Source: Nectonema munidae (lineage: Eukaryota; Nematomorpha; Nectonematoida; Nectonematidae). From it: a stretch of 64,000 nt of DNA. Below the pieces are notes generated by a model. The model did no database searches. It had not been told where the DNA came from and saw only the letters and a list, made by a program, of their open reading frames with translations. The stretch lies in the NCBI GenBank assembly GCA_030549495.1, contig JAUIRK010000109.1, positions 203,501 to 267,500 on the forward strand, written 5' to 3'. Of this stretch, positions 35,936-47,180 are shown in pieces; position 1 is the first letter of the stretch, and every line of letters starts with the position of its first letter. The position numbers were made by a program, and so were the translations under genes.

Positions 35936-36696
35936 CGTAAAGGCGTAGATTATTTAAATTATTATCTGTTGTTTCACGAATGAAAAAGTTCTTTGACTAA
36001 TTTGAGTGACCTCTACATTTTTGTTTAACAAAAAGCATCTAAAATGTTTTCTTAGGTTAATTTTTATTTGGTGATAAATATCCTTCAGAAGAAAAGACAT
36101 TTATATATTTATTATCATCATGGTAAATATTGTGAAATTTATTCATCTTTATAAAAAGTAGGTGATTTTATTTTTTAATGAGTTATTTTTGGTAAATAAT
36201 TTCAGGTGTAAGGGTTAGGAACGAGACTGTAATACACTGAATAAAAAATTAATCACATATGTTCATTTAAAACAACCAGTCCAATAGAAAAGGCTCTGGT
36301 AAACTTTCTAGCAAAAGCAATTTAATTTATGAAATCTTCCAAAGGAGATGTGTCAAAATAATTGTGATATTTCCATAATTCCATTCAAGTGGTTATATCT
36401 AACACATGAATAATTTTCAGGGAGGCATGATTCTTGCATTTTGTTATCCTAAATTTGATTTCGGTGTATGATTTTACATCATGAAAATTTTCATTTAATA
36501 AAAAGTAGATCAAATTGAATCCTTTTATCTTAAATTTATTGTTATTTTTTATTTTAAACACATGATATCAAATTGTTTCATTGTTAGAAGAGCTAACCTA
36601 TCATGTTAGCACCCTATAATGTTTTCATTAATTTAAGCATCCGATAATGTTTTCATGGAGAAGGCGCGTTTGCGAAAGCAATTTATTATTCTAGTT

Positions 36697-38219
36697 CAGT
36701 GTTTTCCAAACTTTTTTTCTCACGGAACCCTATTTGATTATCACACAAAATAACGGAACCCTTTATTACCTTTTTTTTAACAAAAAAATTTATTTAAACT
36801 TACGAAAAATGAAGAAAACTATAAGAGGAAAAAAACACAAATACATTTGAAACAAATTTTTTTTCAACAAAAAAGCCTCGGTGAGATTTATGCAACTGTT
36901 TTTTCAACTTCAGAATTTTTTGAAAATTTGACTCGATACTCGATAACTAAATTCTCATGTTTGACGAAGCATTCAGTCTATTACAGCACTTGGCCCTAGT
37001 ATTCGCATATTTTGAAAACCCAGATTCGCACCAATATGTTGTCGTAAAAGGTAGAAGAATTCTTATGGCTTTTTCTGATACTTCTGAATACTCTTCAAGA
37101 ATATTACCCCAAAAATATCTAATGGCACTTCGGTAAATGTATTCTTTAAATCAGAATCAGCTTGGATTTCCATTAATTTTTGGTATTCCAATAATGAAAA
37201 ACCTATTGTTTTTTTAAATTTTATAAATGGATTATGTACCCAATAATGTTCTTTGTTGTCTAAATTAGGAAAATATTCATCAAGAGAAGTAGATATACTG
37301 TTCAGATGAAATTTTATTACATGCATGGTTTCTTCGTCTACTTATATGCTAGACTCATTAAGAAATCAAGTTATTTGGGAAAACAATCAAAATGACAACT
37401 TTCTATTTCTGAAATCCAGTAATGTATTTTATTAGATAGCGATATTATACTATCTTGATTCCGAAATATGTTAATTTCTTTTTTTTGAAGAAAAAGAGAT
37501 GTTTCATTTAATTTAGAGAAAATATCTGCTAAAACATTAATTTTGAACTCCAAGTTCTTTATAAAAAAAATTTGCTGGTATTGATTTAATTCAAGTACTA
37601 TTATACCTTTTTTCGTATTTATAAAAAATTACATTCATATTCATCCTATTTAAAATATGTATTTCAGGTTGTAAATTTAAGTTAAAAAGTGCTGGGAGAA
37701 AGACTCCATACTTCGTTCAGCGAAAACTAGTGAAGAAACATTAAAACACACAAAACAAGACTCACACAATCATATATCAAATAATTAAAATTCAAATATT
37801 AGTAACTAGTATAACCTAAGACAAGAACTTAAAACAAAAAGGAGTGGTGCTAAAGAATCATTGCTATTTATGAATATATTATTGTTGAAAAAATGAATTT
37901 ATTATAAAAAAATATCACGGATTAGAAATCCTTCTTCAGAAAAAATAATAAAAAGAAAAGGGTAGTTTTAAAATAAATAAAGTGTTAGAGTAAATAAAAA
38001 ATTTACTTAAATAATATTTTCTCTTAGCTAATAAATTTATTTTTTGTGCGATAAGAACTTAAAGAACAAATTTTAAAGTAGCGCAGACATTTTACTGTGA
38101 TTTGGAAAGTTCAAACAAAAGTAGAAAATGTAAATATTTATAAAAAAAATGGCTTTTTAATTTCGCATCGCGGAACTCCTAAAAAGGCTTGGGTTCCGTG
38201 GAACCCACTTTGGGAAACC
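36697..38219 (-). mobile_element. hAT element 2 (FAM200-like), internally deleted
   Basis: Left end CAGTGTTTTCCAAACTTTTTTT with CACGGAACCC inside; right end mirrors it as GGGTTCCGTGG and CACTTTGGGAAACC. The 8-bp target is TTCTAGTT (36689-36696) against CTCTAGTT (38220-38227), one mismatch. Minus-strand coding: 37371-37553 (NVLADIFSKLNETSLFLQ, HYWISEIESCHFDCF) and 37063-37326 (ISTSLDEYFPNL, LMEIQADSDLKN), then a shifted frame near 36900-37040 with LLPFTTTYWCESGFS, the hAT dimerisation block. This is the C-terminal half of a FAM200/ZBED5-type transposase. The N-terminal half is absent, so it is non-autonomous. Confidence 0.8.
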
Positions 38220-38699
38220 CTCTAGTTAATTCTTACTATTTGTTAAAACAAATTATGTGTGAAAACACTATTATCACTTTTCGATACTCTTTATTGTCGC
38301 GTATAAGGGACTTTGTGTTGCCAGGTATAATATTTTTTATTCGTGTTATTCATTTTGTCATCGAATGCATTAATTATTATTTTATTACAGCCATCGGCTG
38401 TCATTTATATATTAGAGTGGTCCAAAAAACTCTTTTGTTTTTTTCCAACTCCAGGCAATTATTTGATAACACAATTTCTAAGAAATACATATGCAAAATT
38501 TCAGAGAAAAAATATTTTTAATAGTGCCACAATGCTTTTGTTAAATTGATAAAAAAAAAAATTGACTTTTTGATTTCTTATCAAAATTTTATTAAAAAAG
38601 AGCAATACTCAATAAAAGTTGTATTAAAAGTTTATAAAATATATATAATATGATATTATAATTATGTTTTATTTGAAATCAGCTTGTTTATTTTTGATT

Positions 38700-39100
38700 T
38701 TGTTAGTTGAGAGAAAATGAAAATGTTTCTCGATATTTTTCAAGAACTTGAATAAGGCACTGAAAATCTTCGCCTTTTGTCAAATGGTTATCAAAATCTT
38801 GAATTAAATCTATTGCTATTCATCGTTCAATTTTATCAATACGTGATTTGTCAGCTTTGAAATCATTATTTTCTTCCCATAATCTTACGTCTATTTCAAG
38901 AAAAGAAACAGGCAAAGATGGAAGAATTTTTTATAAAATCAGCTAAAGTTACATTTTGATTATTCTGTTCAAACAACCTTTTCCTGTCCACAATTTTTGG
39001 TTGTGGGCGTTTAAATGCTTCAATAATTTTATTTTTATCTAAAGCTGATACTTTGTTATCCATAAAAGAAAACAAAACTGAATTTTCACTCAAATGCTAA
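38700..39100 (-). mobile_element. hAT family 1, C-terminal scrap
   Basis: Minus strand 38896-39093 encodes DKNKIIEAFKRPQPKIVDRK and VTLADFIKNSS. A shifted continuation near 38740-38830 gives IDLIQDFDNHLTKGEDFQ and LIQVLEKYREKH. The latter aligns with the end of the 5933-8143 transposase (LIKNFNSILTDQEDPKQ, YLIQVVENHRKN). Stops and frame changes separate the parts. Confidence 0.5.
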
Positions 39101-39259
39101 AGATGTCTACAAAGAACGTTGCTGGCTAGATACGAAACCGCTTTATCATTTTTCAAGCTTTTGTAAGTATTCCAAGTCTACTCTAGGTGCCAATGTAGAA
39201 GAAGTAGCTTCAAACCAACTTTATACATAATACTGTTCAGAAAAATTCTGCAAGAACTG

Positions 39260-41569
39260 AATTATAAAAATCATACGAAAATGGTTGGAGGTGGTGATCA
39301 AACCTACAAATTATTTTGGAGTGGCAATAATTTAGGAAAAGGTGGAGTTGGATTGATTGTGCATAAAAAATACGCAGAAAAGATATCTAGCATTTGCAAT
39401 AGAGAACCAAATTTTAACCGTGCTGTCAGTGTATGCTCCTCAATGTGGTAGAAATATAGAAGAAAAAGTTTTTTTACAACTGTTTAAGCAAAGAAATGTT
39501 GGGAATAAAAGTAAAAGTTGTGGTGTTGGGCGATTTTAATGGACATGTTGGTGAAGAAAGTGACCGGTATAATGGAGTTCATGGTGGCTTTGGTTTTGGA
39601 AAGAGGAATGTTGGAGGGAGAGCTTTTGCTTGATTTTGCTGACAGTTTCAACCTGAAGATTGCGAACACTTATTTCAAAAATGTTGAGAAATTGATTACT
39701 TATGAGTCAGGATGTAAATATAACAATGATTGATTACATTTTGGTCCGAAGAGATGAAAAGGTTAAAGATGTAAAAACCATTCCTGGTGAAATAGTTATG
39801 ACGCAACACTGTATATTGGTAATGGACATGGTGCTCAAAAGAGACACAAGGCAGCATAAGGTTGACAAAAACAGACTCAAAATATCGAGATTGAAAGAAA
39901 AAAAAGTTCAGAAAGCAATCATGGAAAAAGCATATTCAATCGATAAAGATGCAGAATGGGATAAAATTGTCTGAAATAATGAAAGAAGAAAGTGTAATAT
40001 CAAAGAGTAACTGTATGAAAGTAGCTTGCTGGTGGAATAACGATAGTGTCAAAAAGGCAGGAAAAGAAAGAAAACTATAAAATGTGGAGGAAAGAAGGAA
40101 GTTTAAAAGCAAAAGAAAGATATGTCAAGTACAGAAACATGGCTGAGCATGATGGTGAAGGCTATGCATCCAGAAGCTGAAAAAATCGGGCATTCTATTT
40201 CAGAATCTGCAATTAGATTTTGCATATCTCTTATAGTTTTCGAGATATTTCATATTAAAGACGAAAAAATTTAACATTACGGATATATGAAAAAATATGA
40301 TTTTCGGACATCCAACTGAGAAAGCTTTTGATTGCATTTCAAAAGAAGTAATTTGGTTGGTTCTGCGAAAAAAAGGTTTTCCAGAGCTAGATTGTACAGC
40401 GATGCAAAAACTGTAGTGCAAGTTGAAGGACATATATCAGAGTGGTTAAAAGTTGAAGTCGGTGTTCATCGGGGATCTGTGCTTAGTCCGATACTTTTTG
40501 CAATTGCTATGGTTGTACTTTCTGATGATGTTGAAAAGTATTAGAGAGAGTTTCTCTATTCAGATGATTTGGTGATTGTTGGAAGCAGTTGGGATGACGT
40601 TGGAAAAAGATATGTTAGTTGGAGAGAAGCACTGAGTAGCAAAGGGTTGAAGATAAATCTTTCAAAAACGAGAGCAATGAAATTTAAATCTCGATGTTTA
40701 GATGAAGTTATTAGAAATATCGATCCATGTGCAAACTGTTGGAAAAGAGTTATGAGAAATGCCATTCAGTGTAGTTTATGCAAGATGTGGGTCCATAAAA
40801 GATGTTCAGGTGTGCGTGCTGCGCCTATAAAGGTTAAAAATTTTGTTGGTTGTAGTTGCAAAGAAGAGAAAATTGATGAAGAAAATGAAAATATGGTCAT
40901 ATTTGAAGGAGATAAAATTAATGTTTAAAAGAATTTCGGTACTTAGCAGAAATGGAGATGTAAAATCTGTGACATCACGAATAAGACTCGCTTTGAAAAA
41001 ATTCAATGACATATCTGTAGTATTTTGTATGAAAGTGCGTCTTTGAAGCTAAAGGGAACACTGTACAAAGCATGTGTGAGAAGTGTTATGGGTGTGAATG
41101 TTGGGCAATGAAAAAATCAGATATCAGGCATATGCAATCAACGGAAATGAGAATGTTGCGATTGATTTGTGGAAAAACGCTCTTAGACAAAGTTCCAAAT
41201 GCTGTTCTCAGGAAAATGACATAAGTTGAAGACATAAATGGATATGTTGTTGTTATTAGCCTCTAGAGATAAATGGATATCTCGAAGAGCAAAGACTTCT
41301 TTGGCTGGGCCATCTTGAGAGAATGGATGAACAAAGTTTTCTTAGGAGGGTGAGAGACGAAGTTGTGACTGGAAAAGCGAAGAAAAGGCGCCCCAAGAAA
41401 TCATGGGAAGATGTGGTGAAAGAAGATATGGAGAAAAGGGGACTCTCTCTGGAAGATGCACGACTGAGAAAGCAATCGAGACGACGCTGCAAAAAATGAA
41501 AAAGGTCGACCCTGGCTAGCCGGGATATAAGACAAATGGATTTTCCTCCTGAAGACAAATGGATGATGT

Positions 41570-41608
<39 letters not shown>
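39260..41608 (+). mobile_element. RTE/CFDP2-type LINE with a GAT-repeat tail
   Basis: The + strand contains in order: an endonuclease domain (39300-39980: GGVGLIVHKKYAEKIS, VVVLGDFNGHVGEES, GGRALLDFADSFNLKIA, DYILVRRDEKVKDV); a reverse transcriptase piece (40332-40544: VEVGVHRGSVLSPILFAIAM); a palm region with YSDDLVIVG (40560); ALSSKGLKINLSKTRAMKF; a Cys/His finger (40730-40800: CANCWKRVMRNAIQCSLCKMW, then VHKRCSG); and a C-terminal region (about 41290-41500: LGHLERMDEQSFLRRV, KKRRPKKSWEDVV). It ends in (GAT)n at about 41561-41608, typical of RTE-like tails. Several frame changes, and part of the fingers domain is gone. Confidence 0.8.
41561..41608 (+). repeat. (GAT)n microsatellite tail of the LINE
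   Basis: About 15 GAT units directly after the LINE 3' end. On the minus strand it reads as a poly-Ile run inside an open stretch (41256-41834), which is therefore not a gene. Confidence 0.85.
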
Positions 41609-41989
41609 CTTCAGAAAAAAGTAAAAACCTATCAATGGAATGTTCTTTTTTTGTCATTTGGAATTCTAATTTAATAAAGTGAAATGACGAATTTTCCAAT
41701 TTGCAACACCCTAAATAAATAATTGTCAATTCTAAATCTCCTAGAGGATATTCATATTCAATACTATTTATGCCCGCGACAGATGATTTTCGAAATTCAT
41801 ATTTACAATTAAAAAGGTGTCGTCCGATTTTCAAGAAACATTCGGCGTAAATGGGTGCTAACTTTCAACAACCTCTTTCTCCATGGGAAATCTACTTTGT
41901 TGATGGCATAATATATATTGTTGATATTTTTCCAAAAACAGAAGAAAAGTCAAACAGATGTTGAAAAACATTAGAAAAAATCATTTCAA

Positions 41990-42775
41990 TAATGTGATGT
42001 CAACGAGCTACGCATAAAATCTTTTTTCTAAAATTTGGCATGCACCTTTCCAAACTCTAGTATTACTTCCAGTAATCCATCGTATCTAATATTTCTTTAA
42101 AACTCTTTTGCGTATACCTTCTGACAACTAAATTTAATTTTATATACTTCTACTCATAACTAAATCATCTACATCTTTTCCCAAAGCAGATCCAGTTGCT
42201 GAAATCATAATCTTTTTTCTTCTATCACTAGTTTTTGTTCCATCTAAAATAAGCGCTAAATCATTGGATATCACTTTCTGATTTTGATTTGATCGCTTTC
42301 TATTCCTTCCTCACTTGTTTCAATTGAAGCTATACTCATCATTTTGGCGCTATTTTTTTCCGTGTTTTTTCTCTTTCTTTTCGAATCTAAACCTGTCATA
42401 AAATCATTTCTTCCTTTTTTCAGCTAAGAGAAACAAATTATTTATCTTTTTTATGTTTAAATATTTGAAGATCCTTTGCATGTCAAATAATTCATTTAAG
42501 CTTGAAGTAAATCTTTTCTTGTTTTTAATTTGGTTTTTTCTATTTTTTCGTTTAGACTTTTGAAGAGATCTTTACTTATTACTATATACATTTATACTTT
42601 TTTCAAGATATCCTGCTTTCCACTTATTGGTATACTAGCTCTCTTCCATATTTCTAATACTTTATCGTACACAATTTTTGCTGTATCTTTCACAGTAATT
42701 TTATTTTTAGTTTCAAAAAAAGTCTTCTTAAAATATCTACGCTTGATGGCAATTTAATTTGTTCTATTTTTCGAT
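41990..42775 (-). mobile_element. hAT family 1, N-terminal half
   Basis: In varying minus-strand frames, 42530-42770 reads IKRRYFKKTFFETKNKITV, VLEIWKRASIPIS and DILKKV. This aligns with the N-terminus of the 5933 transposase (RIVLGRFLHLHRIEGKTLT, LSNWNKARIPT). Then 42180-42300 gives SNDLALILDGTKTSDRR and GSALGKDVDDLVMSRS, against SELSSALDRTGVSDRN, ATLKAFNHEPNQYTLNR. About 45% of the 5' half is recognisable. It lies just beyond the GAT tail of the LINE, so the LINE may have landed in or near this copy. Confidence 0.55.
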
Positions 42776-43162
42776 AGTTTATCAACCGCAAACAAGCAAA
42801 AAACATAAAATAAAATAAAAATTAAACAATTCTAACAAATGAAAGTTTTTTTAACAAAAATTATTTAGGTAATAATGTTTTAGCAATTAATAGTTTTTTA
42901 AACATCTTTGAGTTTGGCTGCACCAATAGGCTAAAATGTATAAATATTTATTTTGATCAGTTTTATTGTATTTTTAAAAAAATAAGAAATATTTTTTGAG
43001 TCACATCCTTGATTGCAAATAACATGTAAAACTCGCTTGTTTACAATCACAATTTTGCCTCCTCAAATAATAGATTTTTGCTTTTTCGTATGTTTGACAC
43101 TTTTATGATAGAAGATGCGATCAAGCTATATTTGAATTATTTTCATGTAAAATTTACTCCAG

Positions 43163-43332
43163 GAACTCGCTCAACATGTTATTTATGCAAAAGAAGTTAC
43201 TATTGAGAAGAGAGAAAATGCTGGCTACAACTCTCTTCACGAAGCTTGCCTTAATTACCATAGCGATTTAGCTCGCTGTCTCATTCTGAATGGGGGTGCC
43301 GATCCAAATATTTCTCTTCCAGATGGATCAAG
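43163..43332 (+). CDS. BCOR-like gene, ankyrin repeat exon
   Basis: Acceptor ACTCCAG at 43156-43162 and donor AG/GTTTTT at 43333. 170 bp, enters phase 0 and leaves in phase 2. The protein finishes repeat 1 (ELAQHVIYAKEVTIEKR), then gives repeat 2, ENAGYNSLHEACLNYH then LARCLILNGGADPNISLP, and starts repeat 3 (DGSR). The DNAGY-LHEAC and L-GAD-N motifs with DG(S/T)R match the second BCOR ankyrin repeat closely and in the right order. This is the firmest exon of the gene. BCOR proteins act as nuclear corepressors in the non-canonical Polycomb complex PRC1.1; that role is family knowledge, not seen here. Confidence 0.88.
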
Positions 43333-44122
43333 GTTTTTTATCCTTCATTAAAATCGCAACTATTTTCCTCTCGATTCTTTATCAGGATTGAATCCTGAAT
43401 CCCGTTCATTTACAAAATCTATACATGTAAAGTGTGTCGCCCTCATAAATTTTTAGATTTATTAATTTTTAGCTTTTTTATAAAAAAAAAATAACCACTC
43501 CATGATTTGCTTCTGGAAAAAGAGTTTTAAATCAAGCTCTGTTGCGAGTTATGCAGACTGAGCATTTCTACACCCCCATTGAGGTGGGTCTGTTTCTTTT
43601 GATCACGATGAGAGCATCGCAAGTCATTTAAAACTGCATACATATATGTAGAAAATGGAGTAATTATATTAGAAACGAATGTACTTATTTTTTTAGTTAA
43701 CTTAATGACGTGATATTCAACCTTTGAATAGTTCTAAAGTTATAACACCACTATAGAGAGGCGTATCCATTAAAAATTTCCTGTGGGAGAAAATAAAAAA
43801 AAGATAAATCGTTTTTATGACAAATAAATGTATTTTTTCATGTCAGAATGGCTCAGCCTATTAATTTTTCATCATATATAACAGCTTCCATATACATTTA
43901 CGATTGAAAATTGTAACTTAAAATCAACTGAAATTTTGCCTTATCAATATTAAAAGTTAAATGATAGATTCTACTATTTAAAACGAAATTATTAAAAAAA
44001 CCAAATTCTCATAAAGATATTGAATAAATAAAGAACCAAATAAATTATTTGCTTTTTTTACAACATTTTCTAAGTGTTATTTTAAAACCTAGTCGCAAAC
44101 ATCTATCCCGAGGTTGCCTTAT
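43333..44122. other. Intron, nothing recognised
   Basis: AT-rich sequence following the ankyrin exon donor up to the Tc1-like inverted repeat. No coding, terminal-repeat or tandem signals were noted. Confidence 0.4.
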
Positions 44123-46152
44123 TATATATATACCATTTTAAGTTCTAAAATGTCTTTTTTGATTTTCAATTTTTTCATAAATATTCTGAAGTGTGGTTCT
44201 GAATGAGCAGTATTACATAGAGTGATAATCATCTAATCCGATATTTATCATTTATGAAATTTACCCCCAGAATATTAAATTTTATATATTTTCTCACTGC
44301 AAAAATCTTCTCAAAAATTCTTATTATATACTAGTTTTAATGTGGTATTTAATTATTTCAAGTGTAATTTTCAAAACAAACAAAATATCTTTATTCATCA
44401 CGAAATAGCAATTCCCATCTGTACTTTTTGTATATTACGAAGAGCATGTGTTATATAACTTTTACATTCTTCGCTGTTAATTGAGAAAACTGCTTCTTTA
44501 ATAATGTTTTGTATCGTGATTGATTGGACTGTGACTAAAACAGCAATTTTTAGAACATGTTTTGTAACTAATAAATCTTGTTTTGCCCAATTTTTGTTTT
44601 GTAAAATTTTTAATTTTTGAAAATGGCAGCTCAATTGGATTTAGCATATGGAGCTTCAAATATAAAAAAAACTTCAAAATTTGTTCATTTGACGTTATCA
44701 AGCTTTCGATCACCTGCGGTTTGTGGATTTTAGCATTATCCATAATTAGCTAACATTTGTTCAAGCTGTTTATTTTAGGCATCAACTCCATCAGAAATTC
44801 TTCAAACTTTTTAGCATTATATGTTCCATCATCAATAATTTTGGAATGCAATATTCCACTTTCGTTCATCGCAGCTAGCAATGTTACATTTTTGTCTAAA
44901 TTTGAAAAATAATTAAATCTTTCATTTTTATAAAAAAAAATTACCTTTAACTGTAGGGACAACAATTTTTGCTCTTTTTCCAATTTTGGACCGCGCATTA
45001 TTCTTTCTCCACACTTGAAAAATGCACATATCTTTTTGACTTGGTGCGTTAAGTGCAAAGTCTTCACAGAAAATTTTCCTTTTTTGAATACTTTCACAAC
45101 AATTGACGCAATCAATTTCTCGATGACATTTTTTGTAAGTTATTTTCAGTTGGTCCACCAAAACATAGTGTATGGTTGTTAGTGAAACATCCAAATTATA
45201 TTTTCGACATAAACCACCAGCAATTTCTAGTAAAGTGACTTGGGGATTTTCTGATACCATTTCTTCTGTGAATTTTACATTTACTTTCTTGTACGTTTAC
45301 CACCTCTTTTTTGCTTAACAGAATCGCTTTCAGCTTCATAATGACTATTTATAAGCTGTTTAGCAGTAGAGTCGTTTAAATTTAAAACTTTAGACGCTTT
45401 TATAACAGTTTCTCCTTCTACACAAACAAGTCTAGCCAAATCTTTCTTCTTTTCGTTTGGTATTGGAGGAGACATTTTGAATGAGTTGATAAAAGCAGCA
45501 AGAAATAACTAATTTTACGTCTGTTTTGAGAAAGGAAAAAAGAAAAACCAGAACTATCAAAAGCTTGATAACTTCAAATGGACATATTTTGAAGTTTTTA
45601 GCTCCATACATGCTAAATCCAAAAATTTTGCAAAACAAATATTGGGTAAAACAAGATTTATTAGTTACAAAACATGTTCTAAAAATTATTGTTTTAGTCA
45701 CAGTCCAATCAATCACGCTACAAAAAGTTATTAGAAGCAGTTTTCTCAATTAACAGCAAAGAATGTAAAAGTTATATAACACATACTCTGCGTAATATAC
45801 AAAAAGGACAGATGGGAATTGCTATTTCGTGATGAATAAAGATATTTTGTTTGTTTTGAAAATTACACTTGAAATAATTAAATACCACATTAAAACTAGT
45901 GTATAAACCATGGGAATTTTTTGAGAAGATTTTTGCAGTGAGAAAATATATAAAATTTAATATTCTGGGAGTAAATTTCATGAATGATAAATATCGGATT
46001 AAATGATTATCACTGTATGTAATAATGCTCATTCAGAACCACACTTCAGAATATTTATGAAAAAAATTAAAAATCAAAAAGACAAGTTAGAATTTAAAAA
46101 GACATTAAAAAGGACATTTTAGAAAGAACTTAAAATGGTATATATATATATA
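44123..46152 (-). mobile_element. Tc1/mariner-type element with ~600-bp inverted repeats
   Basis: About 44123-44715 is repeated inverted at about 45555-46152. Outer matches are TATATATATACCATTTTAAG and ACCACACTTCAGAATATTTATG; inner ones are AAGCTTGATAAC and GCAAAACAAGATTTATT-like. The arms are roughly 85-90% alike by eye, with small indels. The minus-strand transposase gene begins in the centre and its last third runs into the left arm, so the right arm carries an inverted copy of the gene's 3' end. The borders are TA-rich, so the usual TA target cannot be assigned exactly. Either the family has long terminal repeats, or two copies lie head to head with one reduced. Confidence 0.7.
44398..45475 (-). 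pseudogene. Tc1/mariner-like DDE transposase, broken
   Basis: Start at 45475 (MSPPIPNEKKKDLARL) gives a helix-turn-helix region (IKASKVLNLNDSTAKQLI). 44928-45260 gives TTIHYVLVDQLKITYKK and SKIGKRAKIVVPTVKG, where the first catalytic Asp segment is unclear. 44750-44900 gives NVTLLAAMNESGILHSK. 44498-44743 gives MDNAKIHKP (second Asp) and LNPIELPFSKIKN (Glu), with about 35 residues between Asp and Glu. A C-terminal tail follows to 44398. At least three frame changes or stops are present. Length is otherwise as expected for the superfamily, about 340 residues. Confidence 0.75.
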
Positions 46153-46689
46153 ATTCGCTTGAAATTATTATATTATAGACTAAAAAACAAAAAAATAAGT
46201 GAAGAAAGGTCTCAGAATGGAATGAGAAGTAATCATGCAAAATGTATTTTAATCGAAGAAATAGATGAGTGCACAATTCTTTTTTACTAGAAAAGAGATT
46301 CTTCTTTTTCATAAAAATTTATAAAAGAACCTTAAAATTAAAAATTATGACGATGAATTATTTTGTGCTTCCTTGGGTAGAAGTAAGAACCACCTCGTCA
46401 CGAAAAGCGATGCATTTAATTTCTTCATCTTTTGAATAATTTAGCGTAGATATAAAAAAAGTATTTTTTCATTTTATTTTTTCTTGTTCTCCAATCAATT
46501 TTGTTTAACTAACTTTGAGAAAAATTGTCAAATAAGCTTACATTGGTATTTGGTTTAATGCAGATGTTTTTAATTGTCCATTAGACATGGTCTTTCCTTT
46601 TTAAAAAATTAACAAAGAAATATCTGAAATTGTTTTAAATAAATAAAAAATCGTTTATGCTATCTGAGTGAATATTTACTATCGTTTGT

Positions 46690-47080
46690 TTTTTCCGGAT
46701 GTAGGTGTTTTAACAAAATCTCTTATGGTTGAAGCCAAAAAGAGCTTTGATAAAGAAAATATGGTAGGATATTTGCACAAGCCAAATGAAAATTTTAGAT
46801 CTAAAGAAAATTTTCATTCTTTAAATCTCTTTTTTTGAATCACAAAATTTTAAATTAATTTCTCATAGAGAATCTTTCAAATTGACATCAAATATCAAAG
46901 TTCGAGAAATTGTTAAAAGTCTCAAAGTCGTCAATGATTGGGCAGAACGAATGATCAAACTGTCTATTGATTATAATAAGACTTTGACAAATAATTCCAA
47001 AGTTCGAGGCCTTTACGTGGTTGGAGCGACATCTCAAAGATGCAAATCTCGAAGATATTTCCTCCGATTGCAAAATCGGC
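46690..47080 (+). mobile_element. hAT family 1, C-terminal fragment next to the LINE
   Basis: The + strand encodes a decayed segment (46705-46800: KSLMVEAKKSFDKENMV), then 46882-46990 IVKSLKVVNDWAERMIKL and SIDYNKTLTNNS. This matches VVCNLKVVNDAAERGIAL and IKNFNSILTDQ of the 5933-8143 transposase. The retained NDWAER carries the probable late catalytic Glu. It stops where the LINE begins, near 47085, so the LINE may have inserted into it. Confidence 0.65.
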
Positions 47081-47135
47081 GATCAAAGTCGTTTTTTCGG
47101 CTAAGCCAGGCATAATCACTCAACCCACTATCACC

Positions 47136-47180
47136 TGTCTTATACTCCTTAGTGGGGATATCGAGACAAATCCTGGTCCA
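47136..47180 (+). other. 2A-like ribosome-skipping motif in the LINE N-terminus
   Basis: LILLSGDIETNPGP fits the D(V/I)ExNPGP consensus of 2A and 2A-like peptides, preceded by a short hydrophobic helix. 2A-like sequences near LINE ORF starts are known in several non-LTR elements (trypanosome L1Tc, sea urchin CR1-like). Whether it works here is inference. Confidence 0.75.

Noticed and set aside
41256-41834. 192-codon minus-strand open frame with a poly-Ile run
   Set aside because: It reads the GAT-repeat tail and the antisense of the LINE C-terminal region.
43333-44122. A further ankyrin exon after the 43163 exon
   Set aside because: The phase-2 donor joins perfectly to 51248, and no ankyrin-like residues were found in between.
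45526-45753. A second, plus-strand Tc1 transposase
   Set aside because: It is only the inverted copy of the C-terminal region in the right arm, without start or catalytic core.
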